This document shows, in pieces, positions 26,778 through 35,958 of a DNA stretch of 64,000 nucleotides. Location of the stretch: positions 124,001 to 188,000 of the forward strand of contig JAPLFQ010000030.1 in the NCBI GenBank assembly GCA_026390595.1, in the 5' to 3' direction. The position numbers and the translations under genes were made by a program. This DNA is from Ignavibacteriales bacterium. GTDB taxonomy: Bacteria; Bacteroidota; Ignavibacteria; UBA10030. The notes beneath the pieces were generated by a model. That model saw nothing but the letters and a program-made list of their open reading frames with translations. It made no database searches and was not told the DNA's origin. Each line of letters opens with the position of its first letter. Within the stretch, counting starts at the first letter, position 1.

Positions 26778-29700
26778 TCAGACACCGTGGCAGTTCTTGT
26801 ACTTCTTTCCACTTCCGCATGGACATGGATCGTTACGCCCGATTTTTTGCTCGACATGGACCGGCGCCGGCTTCTGCGGCGGGCGAGCCGACGGGCCTTG
26901 CTCCGACGCGCCTTGTGGAATCGCCTCCCGGTTTCCCTGAAATCCCGCCCCTTGCGCGGATTCGTGGGTCATCGTAATGTCCTGAATACGGAGAGGCCGT
27001 CGTCCTCTTTGGGCCGGCAGCTGCTCCGGACTTTCGGGGAAGAACTTGAACACGATATTGACCACCTCGTCGGCAATCAACTCCATGAGATCCATGAACA
27101 TCTGGAATGCCTCTGTCTTGTATTCGACCAGAGGATCCTTCTGCCCATACCCGCGCAGGTGAATGCCTTCTTTCAAATCGTCCATTTCCCGCAGATGATC
27201 GCGCCACTTGTTGTCTATGACCTGGAGCATGGCCATCCGTTCCAGCATCCCCATCATGTCGCGGCCGATCTTTTCTTCCTTCCGCCGGTAGAATTCCTCT
27301 GCCGCTTTGACGACCCGCTCCGCAACTCCCTCCTCACCGATCTTCTGAAACTCTTCGGGCGTGATCTGCAGATCGGCAAGGAATTTGGCGCGCACGTCAT
27401 TCCTCAGCGCCTCGATGTCGCCTTCCTTGTAATGAGTCTCCGTCATCTTCGCCGCGAGATCCCGGACCATATCGAAGATATCGTCTCGCAGGTGCTCGCC
27501 AAGAAGCGCATGGCGCCGACGGGAGTAGATGACCTCGCGCTGCTGATTCATGGTGTTGTCATACTCAAGCAGACGCTTACGAATACCGTAGTTGTTCTCT
27601 TCAACCTTTTTCTGTGCACGCTCCACGGAGCGGGTGATCATAGGATGCTGGATCACCTCCCCTTCCTTCAATCCCATTCTCTCCATGACCTTGGCGATCC
27701 GCTCGCTGCCGAACAACCGCATCAGGTCATCCTCGAGCGACAGGTAGAACCGAGACGACCCTGGATCGCCCTGTCGTCCGGACCGGCCTCTCAACTGCCT
27801 GTCGATGCGCCGCGCTTCGTGCCGCTCGGTTCCGATGATGTGCAATCCACCGACATCCCGGACGCCCGGACCCAGCTTGATGTCCGTTCCACGCCCCGCC
27901 ATGTTTGTCGCGATAGTGATCGAACCCGGAAGTCCGGCATGCGCGACGATTTCCGCCTCACGCTGATGTTGTTTGGCATTCAAGACGTTGTGCGGAATCC
28001 CCTTCCGCTTCAACATCCTGCCAAGAGTCTCGGATACTTCCACGCTCGTCGTTCCAACAAGCACAGGCTTGTTGATAGACCTGCTGTGCTCGATTTCCTC
28101 AATGACGGCGTTGTATTTTTCACGCTTGGTTTTGAAGACCTGGTCTTCCTCGTCGTTTCGGACCATCGGCCGGTTCGTCGGAATCACCACGACGTCAAGC
28201 TTGTAAATGTCGAAGAATTCTGCCGCTTCCGTTTCCGCAGTTCCCGTCATTCCGGCAAGTTTCTTATAGAGCCGGAAGTAATTCTGGAGAGTCACGGTGG
28301 CAAGCGTTTGAGTGTCCCGCTCGACTTTTACGCCTTCCTTCGCCTCGATCGCCTGGTGCAATCCTTCCGAGTACCGGCGGCCGGCGAGAAGACGACCGGT
28401 GAACTCATCGACGATCATCACTTTTCCGTCATCGGAAACGACGTATTCGTCATCCTTTTCATACAGGGAGTACGCCCTGAGAAGCTGCTGAATCGTGTGA
28501 ATCCGATCGCTGCGATCAGCAAACAACGCGTTGATCTCATCCTTTTTGAGCTGCTTCTGATCAACCGGGAGAGACTCGTTCCCCTCGAGTGCACTGAACT
28601 CCGCTGCGATGTCGGGAATAATGAAGAGGTCTTTGTTCTGCCCCGGAAAAACCTGGGCAAGAAAATCACGGCCCTTGTCGGTCAAATCGATCGTGTGGGA
28701 TTTCTCGTCGATGGCAAAATACAGTTCATCGTCGATTTCGTGCATGCGGGCCGACTGATCCTGGAGGTAGATCCTCTCCGTCTTCTGGGAAAGGGTCTTA
28801 TTCGATGGCTCGGAGAAGAGTTTCAACAGTTTGTTGCTCTTTGGAAGCCCGCGACTCGCACGCAGGAGCAGCACGCCCGCGTCATCAAAGTTCTTGGCCT
28901 CGAGCATTTGTTCCGCCTCGCCGAGGGCCTTTGCCACGAGACTCTTCTGAGCGTTAACAAGCCGCTCGACGTAGGGCTTCATCTCGTTGAACTTGTGGTC
29001 ATCGACCGCGACAGGACCGCTGATGATAAGCGGAGTCCGCGCTTCGTCAATCAGAACGGAGTCAACTTCGTCCACGATGGCATAGTTGTGTCCGCGCTGC
29101 ACCATCTCCTCCGCGCTGACGACCATGTTGTCGCGCAGATAGTCGAATCCAAACTCGTTATTGGTGCCGTAGGTGATATCGGCACTGTAGTGTATCCGCC
29201 GCTGGGCCGGATCCATCGGCTGGAGAATGACGCCGATCTTCAGGCCATGGAATTCGAAGATTTTTCCCATCCACTGACTGTCGCGCAGTGCGAGGTAGTC
29301 GTTGACGGTCACGATGTGGACACCCCGTCCGGGGAGGGCGTTCAGATATGTGGGGAGTGTCGCGACAAGCGTTTTGCCTTCACCCGTGGCCATTTCTGAG
29401 ATTTTCCCCTGATGCAACGAAATGCCGCCAAGGAGCTGCACGTCAAACGGGACCATATCCCAGACGAGCTTGTTTCCGGCAACATCCCAGGACTGCCCGA
29501 CGAGGCGCCGGCACGTTTCCTTCACCACGGCGAATGCCTCGGGTAGGATTTCGTTGAGCGTATCCTGAATCGTCGCATCCAGCTGCTTGTTCAACGCATC
29601 GAGCTCACTGTAGATGGTTTCTCGCTGGCTGAAAGGAATATCTTCCTTGAGGCTCGCCTGCAGTTTGGCGATTTCATCCTTTATTTCCGCCGTTGTCTCA

Positions 29701-29861
29701 TCAATATGCTGACGAAATTCTGCGGTCTTCCCTTTCAATTCATCATCTGAGAGAGCCTGCAGCGTTTCAATATGCGAATTGATCTCAGCCACGACCGGCC
29801 AGAGAGACCGAACGTCACGCTCGTGCTTGGAACCAAACAGCCTTTTGAAAAAATCCAACAT
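26778..29861 (-). CDS. secA: Preprotein translocase ATPase SecA
   Basis: A 1,027-aa motor that drives secreted proteins through SecYEG; the Sec step is also required for the T9SS cargo in this window. The Walker A variant M-A-T-G-E-G-K-T, the DEAD-type box in I-V-D-E-V-D-S-V-L-I-D-E-A, and A-G-R-G-T-D-I are present, and the chain ends with the zinc-binding SEC-C motif (P-C-P-C-G-S-G-K-K-Y-K-N-C-H). The ATG at 29861 (M-L-D-F-F-K-R-L-F-G) fits known SecA starts and has ggaaagg upstream; the frame is open to 29930. It is divergent from the carboxypeptidase gene. Confidence 0.97.
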   Translation of the reverse strand: MLDFFKRLFGSKHERDVRSLWPVVAEINSHIETLQALSDDELKGKTAEFRQHIDETTAEIKDEIAKLQASLKEDIPFSQRETIYSELDALNKQLDATIQDTLNEILPEAFAVVKETCRRLVGQSWDVAGNKLVWDMVPFDVQLLGGISLHQGKISEMATGEGKTLVATLPTYLNALPGRGVHIVTVNDYLALRDSQWMGKIFEFHGLKIGVILQPMDPAQRRIHYSADITYGTNNEFGFDYLRDNMVVSAEEMVQRGHNYAIVDEVDSVLIDEARTPLIISGPVAVDDHKFNEMKPYVERLVNAQKSLVAKALGEAEQMLEAKNFDDAGVLLLRASRGLPKSNKLLKLFSEPSNKTLSQKTERIYLQDQSARMHEIDDELYFAIDEKSHTIDLTDKGRDFLAQVFPGQNKDLFIIPDIAAEFSALEGNESLPVDQKQLKKDEINALFADRSDRIHTIQQLLRAYSLYEKDDEYVVSDDGKVMIVDEFTGRLLAGRRYSEGLHQAIEAKEGVKVERDTQTLATVTLQNYFRLYKKLAGMTGTAETEAAEFFDIYKLDVVVIPTNRPMVRNDEEDQVFKTKREKYNAVIEEIEHSRSINKPVLVGTTSVEVSETLGRMLKRKGIPHNVLNAKQHQREAEIVAHAGLPGSITIATNMAGRGTDIKLGPGVRDVGGLHIIGTERHEARRIDRQLRGRSGRQGDPGSSRFYLSLEDDLMRLFGSERIAKVMERMGLKEGEVIQHPMITRSVERAQKKVEENNYGIRKRLLEYDNTMNQQREVIYSRRRHALLGEHLRDDIFDMVRDLAAKMTETHYKEGDIEALRNDVRAKFLADLQITPEEFQKIGEEGVAERVVKAAEEFYRRKEEKIGRDMMGMLERMAMLQVIDNKWRDHLREMDDLKEGIHLRGYGQKDPLVEYKTEAFQMFMDLMELIADEVVNIVFKFFPESPEQLPAQRGRRPLRIQDITMTHESAQGAGFQGNREAIPQGASEQGPSARPPQKPAPVHVEQKIGRNDPCPCGSGKKYKNCHGV

Positions 29862-30028
29862 AGATACCTTTCCACCGGGTGAATAGAGACAACAACTGTG
29901 AAATATACCCCTTTTTTGTCGCGCAGTCAAGAAACGCCCTTTTCCCCCTCACCTTGCATTTGACGCTTTTTCGGGTGACATTTCTTTCAATTTTTCATGC
30001 AACTCTTCATCACTCCGGAGATTACGCG

Positions 30029-31555
30029 TTGAACGCCACAACGATTTCCCGACTATGCTCATTCCATCGTTCTTCACGGTTTCAGCAACTTACCCTCCTT
30101 GCTCTCTCGGCACTCTTTGCCGGCTGTGCCGTGTTCTTTCCGAACAGCAGGCCAAGTGATCCCGTCGAAGGGCTTCGGTACGACATCAGCCGGGTGCTTT
30201 CCGACTCAATCTTCATCCCAGCCAGACCAAGTATCAAGGTCATTTCACTCGACAGGAAAGAAGTCCTCTTCGAGCGCGACAGCAAGATTCTCACACGCCC
30301 CGCTTCAAACATGAAGCTGGTGACCTCCGCCTCGGCCCTCGGTGTTCTCGGCAAAAACTACGTCTTCAAGACTCCCGTCCTTGCAGAATCGACTGCGACC
30401 GACGGCGTTCTGGGTGGGAACTTGTATCTGAAGGGGCTGGGGAATCCCGACCTCGTTACGTCCGATCTCGACTCGCTGGCCGGCCTGGTCAAATTGGCCG
30501 GTATCAGATCCGTCGCGGGCGGAGTATGCGTTGACGTGTCTTTTTTCGATGACGAATACTGGGGATATGGCTGGAATTGGGATGACGAGCCGTATTCGTA
30601 CGCCGCATTCATCACCCCTCTGGCAGTCAATGACAACTGCGTTGTCGTAACTGTAACACCCGGCGTTTCTTCGGGAGATTCTGTGCAGGTCGTCGTAGAT
30701 CCAGCGACTCCATACATTACCGTTTTGAACAAAGCGAGAACCGTGCAAGACAGCATCGTGCACCCCCTCGTTGTCACACGCCTTTTCAAAGAGCGCCTTA
30801 ACACCGTTCTCGTCGATGGGGAAATGCGCGTCAACGCAAAACCAACGGAACGCACAATCAGTGTCTGGAAACCTGAACTCTACGCAGCGACCCTTTTCAC
30901 GGAAGCTCTCCAACGAAAAGGAATTCAAGTCGGAAAGGCACCTTCCGCTGGCACGGCCCCGACAACCAGCACTGAAATTGCGGCACTTTCTCACGGCATC
31001 GATTCGACCATCGTCAACATGAACAAAGTGAGCGACAATCTCTCTGCGGAGATGTTGCTGAAGACGCTTGGCACCACAAGCGGCGGAACCCCCGGGAGCG
31101 CTCAAGGGGGCGCCTACGTCGCTCACCGGTTCCTCAGTTCTCTCGGAATCGACACCGCGACATTCAACATCGCTGACGGCTCCGGACTCTCGTATCACGA
31201 TCTCCTGACAGCGGAGATGCTGTGCCAACTCCTTGAAGGCATGTCGCTGCAGAAAGAACTTTTTCCCCTTTTTCGCGCATCGCTCCCCATCGCCGGGGTC
31301 GATGGGACGCTGCGCAACCGGATGAAGAAAACACCGGCGGAGGGAAACTTGCGGGCGAAGACCGGAACAATCAGCGGCGTGAGTTCGCTTTCGGGCTACG
31401 TTCAGACGCTTGACGGGGAGGTGCTCGCTTTTTCCATGACCATGCAGAACTTCATTTTTCCGACACGGCTCTATCAGCGAGCACAGGACAGGATCGGAGC
31501 ACTCCTCGCAGGATTCAGCCGCATCGGTCGAACCGCCTCCCTCCCGTCCAACTAG
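30029..31555 (+). CDS. dacB: D-alanyl-D-alanine carboxypeptidase/endopeptidase (PBP4, S13 family), lipoprotein
   Basis: A 508-aa protein from a TTG start. A hydrophobic leader ends in L-F-A-G-C, a lipobox, so the enzyme is probably lipid-anchored and faces the periplasm. The serine-peptidase triad motifs of family S13 are present: S-N-M-K (active Ser and Lys), S-D-N in V-S-D-N-L-S-A-E, and K-T-G in A-K-T-G-T-I-S-G. It trims or cleaves peptidoglycan peptides. The TTG at 30029 was chosen because cggag lies 8 bases upstream and the lipobox follows; the open frame reaches back to 29879 without a better signal. Confidence 0.9.
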   Translation: MNATTISRLCSFHRSSRFQQLTLLALSALFAGCAVFFPNSRPSDPVEGLRYDISRVLSDSIFIPARPSIKVISLDRKEVLFERDSKILTRPASNMKLVTSASALGVLGKNYVFKTPVLAESTATDGVLGGNLYLKGLGNPDLVTSDLDSLAGLVKLAGIRSVAGGVCVDVSFFDDEYWGYGWNWDDEPYSYAAFITPLAVNDNCVVVTVTPGVSSGDSVQVVVDPATPYITVLNKARTVQDSIVHPLVVTRLFKERLNTVLVDGEMRVNAKPTERTISVWKPELYAATLFTEALQRKGIQVGKAPSAGTAPTTSTEIAALSHGIDSTIVNMNKVSDNLSAEMLLKTLGTTSGGTPGSAQGGAYVAHRFLSSLGIDTATFNIADGSGLSYHDLLTAEMLCQLLEGMSLQKELFPLFRASLPIAGVDGTLRNRMKKTPAEGNLRAKTGTISGVSSLSGYVQTLDGEVLAFSMTMQNFIFPTRLYQRAQDRIGALLAGFSRIGRTASLPSN

Positions 31556-31652
31556 AGGACTGGTCAGAAACTCTCGCACACAAGCACCCGCACTCGGCTC
31601 CCTCGATCCACGGGCAGTTGAGATTCCAACGACTTTTTCCTACGTTGATAGC

Positions 31653-32630
31653 GTGAGGAATAATCGTCGACTACTACTGGTTTTATGCGCGACAGCGTCC
31701 GTGCTGTGCGTGTCTGCGTCCCAAACGCGGCCGGCACCGCCCCGCCTGTCACAACAGACCATCCCCGCGTTCGACGGAGATAGGGCTTACGCCTATCTCA
31801 CGAAGCAGACCCGGTTTGGCCCGCGAAGCCCGGGATCTTCGGGCCACGCGAAGTGTTTATCGTACCTTCTCACCGAGCTGCGGCGATACACGGAGAGAGT
31901 CGAATCGCAGACATTCGTTTCCACACTTCCTGATGGGAAGAACGTTGACCTCACGAACCTGATCGCGTCCTTCAACACACGTGCGGTGAGTCGTGTTTTT
32001 ATTTCTGCGCACTGGGACACGAGATTGTGGGCCGATCAGGATCCGGACAAGAATAACAGGGGCAAACCGATCTCCGGTGCCAACGACGGAGCCAGCGGAG
32101 TCGCGGTCATACTCGAACTCGCCCGGCAGCTGCGAGCAAGCCTTCCCTCGGCCGGCGTAGACCTCATACTCTTCGACGGCGAGGATCTGGGGAAGACAGG
32201 AAAGCCCGAAAGCTTTTCGGCGGGATCGAAGTATTTCGCTTCCCACATGCCCGCCGGGTTCCGTCCGGAGTTCGGCATCAACATCGACATGATTGGAGAC
32301 CGCTCGCTGAAGATATTCCGGGAGCAGAATTCGGAGAGGCTTGCTCCCGAAGTGCAAAACCTCGTCTTCGGAACGGCGAAGATTCTGGGAATCACGCAGT
32401 TTGTCGATTCTCCCGGCGAGGAAATCACGGATGATCATCTTCCTCTCAACGGGGCCGGGATTCCCACGATCGATCTGATTGATTTTTCATATCCCGACGA
32501 TTCCAACAAGTACTGGCACACGCTCGCTGACACTCCGGACAAGTGCAGCGCCGAAAGCCTTGCTGCCGTCGGGAACGTACTTATGCACGTATTGTATTCC
32601 CACACTTCACTAAAATCGAAACAGCCATGA
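31653..32630 (+). CDS. M28-family zinc peptidase / glutaminyl-peptide cyclotransferase-like enzyme
   Basis: A 325-aa exported protein with a signal peptide (about 1-23) and a single M28 domain. Zinc ligand motifs are visible: S-A-H-W-D-T-R, G-A-N-D-G-A-S-G-V-A, F-D-G-E-D-L-G and, near the C-terminus, Y-W-H-T-L-A-D-T-P-D-K-C. This set, particularly H-W-D-T-R and H-T-x-x-D-T-x-D-K-C, resembles animal and bacterial glutaminyl cyclases, which convert N-terminal Gln to pyroglutamate, more than aminopeptidases. In Bacteroidota such enzymes act on N-termini exposed after signal-peptide removal, and several T9SS cargo here begin with Gln after the cleavage site. The cyclase role is inferred. Confidence 0.85.
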   Translation: MRNNRRLLLVLCATASVLCVSASQTRPAPPRLSQQTIPAFDGDRAYAYLTKQTRFGPRSPGSSGHAKCLSYLLTELRRYTERVESQTFVSTLPDGKNVDLTNLIASFNTRAVSRVFISAHWDTRLWADQDPDKNNRGKPISGANDGASGVAVILELARQLRASLPSAGVDLILFDGEDLGKTGKPESFSAGSKYFASHMPAGFRPEFGINIDMIGDRSLKIFREQNSERLAPEVQNLVFGTAKILGITQFVDSPGEEITDDHLPLNGAGIPTIDLIDFSYPDDSNKYWHTLADTPDKCSAESLAAVGNVLMHVLYSHTSLKSKQP

Positions 32631-33295
32631 ACCAATCTTCTTCATCGTTCGGGGGATACGAAGCGGTTCGCATCCTGGTGCCGGGTTACTACTTCGCGAC
32701 GCTCCTGATGTGCTTCACGGGGGCTTTCGCTGAGGCATTCGGAAGGCATCTGCTCCTGGAGGGACTTCAGCTCTTCCTGATTTTCGTCGGCGTCGGATTG
32801 ATCGCCGGCCTGACGCTCTACGCGAAGGAAAGCACAAAACGCAGGAGAGCGTTTCAGGACAACCAGCCGAGCTTGTACCTGAAAACCAGGGCCAGGGCGA
32901 TGGCTGATCTTCCGATGATGGAAGAGACGGATGCGCGACAGCTCTATTTCTACATTTTGAACAACCATATCCCTCCGGTCTTTCATGACAAGATATTCTT
33001 CTTCGGAACGATCTATCACATCATGATCCAGATACGCAGAACTTCGCTCTGGTTCGCCGTTCTGGCCACGCTTTCGGCCGTCTCGTTCGCCTACGGCTCG
33101 CCAGACGGGAGCATCGTGAGCACGCTCTCTTTGTTTGCGACCGTCGTCTGGCTCATCTACCTGTTAAATGTGCGCTACAACAAGGCAGATCGCAAGATGC
33201 AGGAAAACTACAGGGATCAAATATATTGGCTGGAAGTCAACAACGACCTGGTCGAGTCCCTGCTCAGGAAGCAACGTCCGACAACAGCCAGGTAA
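32627..33295 (+). CDS. Four-helix membrane protein of unknown function
   Basis: A 222-aa protein with helices near 17-39, 47-67, 138-155 and 164-184. Two of the inter-helix regions are long, basic and cytoplasmic by the positive-inside rule (K-E-S-T-K-R-R-R). The ATG overlaps the upstream stop as ATGA, so translation is coupled to the M28 enzyme. No family is recognised. prmA starts 4 bases after its stop. Confidence 0.75.
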   Translation: MNQSSSSFGGYEAVRILVPGYYFATLLMCFTGAFAEAFGRHLLLEGLQLFLIFVGVGLIAGLTLYAKESTKRRRAFQDNQPSLYLKTRARAMADLPMMEETDARQLYFYILNNHIPPVFHDKIFFFGTIYHIMIQIRRTSLWFAVLATLSAVSFAYGSPDGSIVSTLSLFATVVWLIYLLNVRYNKADRKMQENYRDQIYWLEVNNDLVESLLRKQRPTTAR

Positions 33296-33299
33296 CCTC

Positions 33300-34181
33300 A
33301 TGAAGAAGAAGCAATGGATTGAAGTCTCTATCACAACTCCCGCCCCGTATCAGGAACTCCTGGTCGGGCAGCTGGCATCAATCGGGTTCCAGGGATTTCT
33401 CCAGGAGGGAGATTCCTTATCATGCTATGCTCCTTTGGCGCGGTGGAAGAACCGAACGAACCGGGAATTGGAAACACTCCTCCACAATTTCGGGGAGGAA
33501 TTCAAAGGACGCCACTTCTCCTGGAAGAGCCGGATCATCGGCGAGAAGAATTGGAATGAGACGTGGGAAAAGAGCATCAGGATTGTGGAAGCGACGTCCC
33601 GGATCATTATCAAACCCTCGTGGCGCAAGCTCAGGAAGAAGGACAAGGGAAAGATCGTCCTGCACATCGATCCGAAAATGGCGTTTGGGACCGGCCACCA
33701 CGAAACGACGCGCCTCTCGCTCACGCTGCTGGAGGAGTATCTCCATGCCGGGGACAATGTTCTGGACTTCGGATGCGGCACCGGCATTCTGGCGATCGCC
33801 GCCATCAAGTTGGGGGCCAAGTCGGCACTCGCGGTCGACAACGACCCGTGGGCAATCGAGAATGTGACGGAGAGCATTTCGAGGAACAGGGTCAACCGGC
33901 GGGTAACAGCACTTGAAGGGGACGGCACAAAGCTGCCGAAGCACTCCTACGACCTCATCATCGCGAACATAGATCTCCCGACGATTACCGCGACGCTGAA
34001 ATACCTGGTGAAGCGATTGAAAAACCAGGGATTGATCATACTTTCGGGTCTGCTCGTCACGGACCTCGACAACTTCATGAACCTCATTTCTCACCAGGGC
34101 ATTGTTCCGCTGGAAATCGTCAACGAGAACGAGTGGGTTGCCATCGCACTGACGAGAGCCGATGCGTTTAACAACAATTGA
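33300..34181 (+). CDS. prmA: Ribosomal protein L11 methyltransferase
   Basis: A 293-aa SAM-dependent enzyme that methylates ribosomal protein L11. The family signature M-A-F-G-T-G-H-H-E-T-T-R-L is followed by the SAM-binding loop L-D-F-G-C-G-T-G-I-L-A-I-A-A and the I-A-N-I motif in place of N-P-P-Y. The N-terminal substrate-recognition domain is present and length is normal. The ATG start at 33300 gives the expected N-terminus (M-K-K-K-Q-W-I-E-V). The 3' end overlaps the next gene by 20 bases. Confidence 0.96.
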   Translation: MKKKQWIEVSITTPAPYQELLVGQLASIGFQGFLQEGDSLSCYAPLARWKNRTNRELETLLHNFGEEFKGRHFSWKSRIIGEKNWNETWEKSIRIVEATSRIIIKPSWRKLRKKDKGKIVLHIDPKMAFGTGHHETTRLSLTLLEEYLHAGDNVLDFGCGTGILAIAAIKLGAKSALAVDNDPWAIENVTESISRNRVNRRVTALEGDGTKLPKHSYDLIIANIDLPTITATLKYLVKRLKNQGLIILSGLLVTDLDNFMNLISHQGIVPLEIVNENEWVAIALTRADAFNNN

Positions 34182-35097
34182 CATCGGGACAAACACGATT
34201 CTGATGTTGATCGCTGACGTCTCTGCCGACGGCGTCATCTCACCTGTCCGGGACGAGCTGATCATCGCCCGTCTGGGAAGGGGGGTCGACGCAGAACGCA
34301 GAATCACAGCTGAAACATCAACGCGGGTACTTTCCCACCTTCGACAATTCAAGTCGATCTCCGAATCTCTGAATTCAGAGGCAATCATCGCCTGCGGAAC
34401 GAGCGCTCTGCGGGACGCTGCCAACCGCCAGGAGTTTGTCGATACCGTCAGGCAGGAACTCGGCTTCGGAATCTCCATCCTCAGCGGCGAGGAAGAGGCG
34501 GAGCTGACCTATCGGGGCGCGGTTTCGGAGTTTCTGAGCGGGGATGCGGAACCGCGGCTCGCCGTTCTCGACATTGGCGGCGGGAGCACAGAGCTTACCA
34601 TCGGAGTCGGGGCAAGCGTTTCGCAGCGAGTGAGCACGGACGTGGGCAGCGTTCGGCTCACAGAACGGATACCCCTTGCGTCCCCCCCTTCGCCTGCGGC
34701 GCTTGAGCGAGCGATCAGTGAAGTCCGAATCACTACGTCAAGATTCCCTCGACTCACGACTCAAACCCGGCTTATCGGCGTGGCTGGAACAGTCACCACG
34801 CTCGCGGCCATCGAAATCAACCTCGAGCGGTACGAGCGAACGATTGTCAGCGGGCACTTCCTCACGCTCGTATCAATCGAACACATATTCAATCAGTTGA
34901 AGACCCTCAACACCTCAGAAATGATGCGCGATTTCCCGCAAATCGAGTCCGGACGTGCAGACATCATCGTCGCAGGCATACTGATTTTGATCGAATCGAT
35001 GAGGAAGCTCGGTGTAGATGGGATTACGGTGAGCGACAGAGGATTGCGCTACGGGATGGTGTTGCGGGGCATTCCGGAACAGCAAACCAGGACTTGA
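34162..35097 (+). CDS. ppx: Ppx/GppA-family exopolyphosphatase
   Basis: A 311-aa protein of the actin-like ATPase fold with the phosphate motifs I-D-I-G-T-N-T-I near the N-terminus and L-D-I-G-G-G-S-T-E-L near residue 137, plus a G-V-A-G-T-V-T-T-L adenosine-type loop. Members split terminal phosphate from polyphosphate or pppGpp; the short form seen here has no C-terminal HD domain, so the substrate cannot be decided. It is the last gene of a four-gene run with prmA, and its start lies inside the prmA 3' end. Confidence 0.93.
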   Translation: MRLTTIDIGTNTILMLIADVSADGVISPVRDELIIARLGRGVDAERRITAETSTRVLSHLRQFKSISESLNSEAIIACGTSALRDAANRQEFVDTVRQELGFGISILSGEEEAELTYRGAVSEFLSGDAEPRLAVLDIGGGSTELTIGVGASVSQRVSTDVGSVRLTERIPLASPPSPAALERAISEVRITTSRFPRLTTQTRLIGVAGTVTTLAAIEINLERYERTIVSGHFLTLVSIEHIFNQLKTLNTSEMMRDFPQIESGRADIIVAGILILIESMRKLGVDGITVSDRGLRYGMVLRGIPEQQTRT

Positions 35098-35235
35098 TCG
35101 ATGTGAGTCGCGGGCTTTCGGATACTGATCTCGACTATATCCAATTCTGAAATCATCCTTGAGCTCGCGAGGCTTCTTCCGCTCTCGCAACAAGAAGGGT
35201 CTTTTTCTTCTGTTGCGTCGCCGACGTGTCCTCGC

Positions 35236-35514
35236 CTATTCGAAGAGTTGCACTTTGATTCTCATGCCAAGCGCCTTTGCATACTTCTCCAGAGTTGAGA
35301 GCCGTATGTCCTGAGCGTGGTTTTCGATGCGGGAAATCGCTGATTTCTTCGTTCGCAGCTTTTTCGCAATTGCCTCTTGCGTCACTCCAGATCGTACTCG
35401 AGCTTCTCTCAACATGACACTAATCTCAAATGCCTCGTATCCGGCTTCGAAGTCCTTGGCAAACTTCGGACTGCGGGCTTTTCGCTTTTCAATATACCGT
35501 TCAACGTCCCTCAT
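35236..35514 (-). CDS. higA: XRE-family antitoxin (HigA-like)
   Basis: A 92-aa DNA-binding protein. The C-terminal half holds an HTH (V-T-Q-E-A-I-A-K-K-L-R-T-K-K-S-A-I-S-R-I-E) of the Cro/C1 type. The start overlaps the toxin stop by 4 bases, and the toxin-first order is typical of HigBA rather than RelBE loci. It should neutralise the toxin and repress the operon. Confidence 0.9.
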   Translation of the reverse strand: MRDVERYIEKRKARSPKFAKDFEAGYEAFEISVMLREARVRSGVTQEAIAKKLRTKKSAISRIENHAQDIRLSTLEKYAKALGMRIKVQLFE

Positions 35515-35864
35515 CGTCTTCCCTTCCTCTCTAAATACTCATTGCGCCGTCGCTGCGCCAGTTCGATCTCTTGGCGAGGCGTTTTCTGTCGCTTCTTGAC
35601 GAATCCGCTGGTGAGGACCATAAGCACGGGCCCATCGAAGAATCCAAGCAGACGATAGCTCTTACCACCACCTTGTATGCGGATTTCCCAAAGTTGGTCC
35701 GTACCGGCAAGCTTTTTCAGATACTGCTCTGGTACTCTCTCCAGCCTCTCGACCAGACGGAGAACCCAAGCCACCTTCTGAGCCTGTTGATCTGACAAGC
35801 TGTCGAGGAATTCTTCCAGTGGGCATGCGCCAGACGAAGTCCGGTAGAATTCGATCGATCGCAT
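35511..35864 (-). CDS. higB: RelE/HigB-like toxin (phage-derived Gp49-like family)
   Basis: A 117-aa mRNA-interferase-type toxin with the N-terminus R-S-I-E-F-Y-R-T-S-S-G, C-P-L-E-E-F-L-D-S-L and the core L-W-E-I-R-I-Q-G-G-G-K-S-Y-R-L-L typical of the Gp49-like group. The C-terminus is basic (Q-R-R-R-N-E-Y-L-E-R-K-G-R-R). The Met at 35864 matches family starts; earlier in-frame ATGs at 35894 and 35879 exist. It is followed by the antitoxin with a 4-base overlap. No mobile-element sequence flanks the pair. Confidence 0.9.
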   Translation of the reverse strand: MRSIEFYRTSSGACPLEEFLDSLSDQQAQKVAWVLRLVERLERVPEQYLKKLAGTDQLWEIRIQGGGKSYRLLGFFDGPVLMVLTSGFVKKRQKTPRQEIELAQRRRNEYLERKGRR

Positions 35865-35958
35865 ATCCGAAGTTAACATATATGTGAACCACATGCAAGG
35901 AGCAGTTTGCGCAGCGCTACGTTGTGGAGGCTTTGCAGCAGTACTCGTGTAACGGGTT

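Noticed and set aside
26730-29399. 889-codon open frame on the plus strand over secA
   Set aside because: It is the mirror of secA; the translated text has no domain, no signal peptide and heavy Arg/His/Leu bias. Long antisense frames are common opposite strongly biased genes.
30305-31579. 424-codon minus-strand frame over the carboxypeptidase gene
   Set aside because: The plus strand encodes a full S13 enzyme with all motifs; the minus frame has none and no start signal.
35236-35864. HigBA pair as evidence of a mobile island
   Set aside because: No integrase, direct repeats or phage genes are seen around it; the pair is flanked by housekeeping genes.
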